IMG/VR virus record: IMGVR_UViG_3300009136_000012 | Location: 1 to 44,042 of that record | DNA: 44,042 bases | Direction: 5' to 3' (one strand) | DNA from: a virus | Shown: positions 43,905 to 44,042 of the stretch, piece after piece | How the letters are laid out: each line of letters begins with the position of its first letter | How positions within the stretch are numbered: the first letter of the stretch is position 1 | The notes under the pieces: model-generated | Seen by the model: the letters and a program-made list of their open reading frames with translations, nothing else | Databases searched by the model: none | Told to the model about the DNA's origin: nothing | Position numbers and translations under genes: made by a program

Positions 43905-44042
43905 TTTTTTTCACAAAGCGGCTTTGTAGTGATATGACGCAAATAATTATCTAAAATTCCAAGCGAGATCATAAAAATACCGAAGGAGAATCCAGTCATT
44001 GAATTTTCAAAATAGCCCGCGTTCGCGCTGATCAGTGAGACT
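43901..44042 (-). CDS. Small lysis membrane protein, second partial copy at the joint
   Basis: This is the 3' part of the 73-residue gene described at 1-195, seen again because the window ends overlap. It stops at TGA 43901-43903, in an ATGA overlap with the i-spanin start. It is cut by the end of the window and is not a second gene. Confidence 0.8.
   Translation of the reverse strand, partial: VSLISANAGYFENSMTGFSFGIFMISLGILDNYLRHITTKPLCEKK
43928..44042. repeat. Terminal direct repeat, right copy (circle joint)
   Basis: This copy is identical to 1-115 except T at 43969 in place of C at 42. See the left copy: it marks the circular joint of the contig. Confidence 0.93.

Overview
The window is an essentially complete, circularly assembled genome of a tailed phage with a plasmid-style partition module (a phage-plasmid candidate). 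Bases 1-115 recur at 43928-44042 with one mismatch, and one gene reads cleanly across the joint, so the unique circle is about 43,927 bp. The DNA is AT-rich (GC near 39 %, estimated by eye). A Gram-negative, probably gammaproteobacterial host is inferred from the Rz/Rz1-type spanin pair, the RecE/RecT pair, a YbcO-type nuclease, a Dam-type adenine methylase and the abundance of GATC. I cannot name the host genus. No integrase, excisionase, tRNA, CRISPR array or insertion sequence was seen.

Nearly all genes lie on the minus strand and are chained by ATGA or similar overlaps. In minus-strand order from the parA side: an early cluster of small genes (41761-39019); an SGNH esterase with small structural partners (38956-36635); a ParB-like protein followed by two diverged Mom-like (DNA hypermodification type) acyltransferases (36613-34496), coupled to small terminase, large terminase, DUF1073-type portal and MuF-like head protein (34503-30260); an island of ten small accessory genes inside the head module (30062-27085); protease/scaffold, decoration protein, major capsid protein, head decoration and neck genes (26983-20143); tail tube, tail chaperones, a 1662-residue tape measure and a short tail-tip/fibre set (20041-9691), closed by a strong terminator. 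This is siphovirus architecture with a predicted tail near 250 nm.

From 9618 to 8061 lie two ribbon-helix-helix (RHH) genes, an 8-bp iteron cluster and an ~830-bp non-coding stretch with an AT-rich inverted cluster of AGATCT sites, which is the best origin candidate. Next come a Dam-type methylase and several zinc-binding small proteins, then RecE, RecT, SSB, a NinB-like protein, a YbcO nuclease and a VRR-NUC nuclease (8060-1465). The lysis cassette (1407 across the joint to 43388) holds a membrane protein, a holin candidate, an M15-type endolysin, a second holin/antiholin candidate and the overlapping spanin genes. The only rightward operon is ParA, a coiled-coil protein and a ParG-like RHH protein (42184-43374), preceded by eight exact tandem 8-mers that probably serve as operator and centromere.

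Regulation that can be read directly: four near-identical promoter-operator copies (5023, 6441, 7085, 41413) with -35 TTGCGT, a 17-bp spacer and -10 TATAAT-like boxes, which implies one regulator over dispersed early operons; a good promoter before the head genes (27022-27049); and intrinsic terminators at 9636 and 19177. No replicative polymerase, helicase or primase was recognised, so replication probably depends on the host plus an unidentified initiator.
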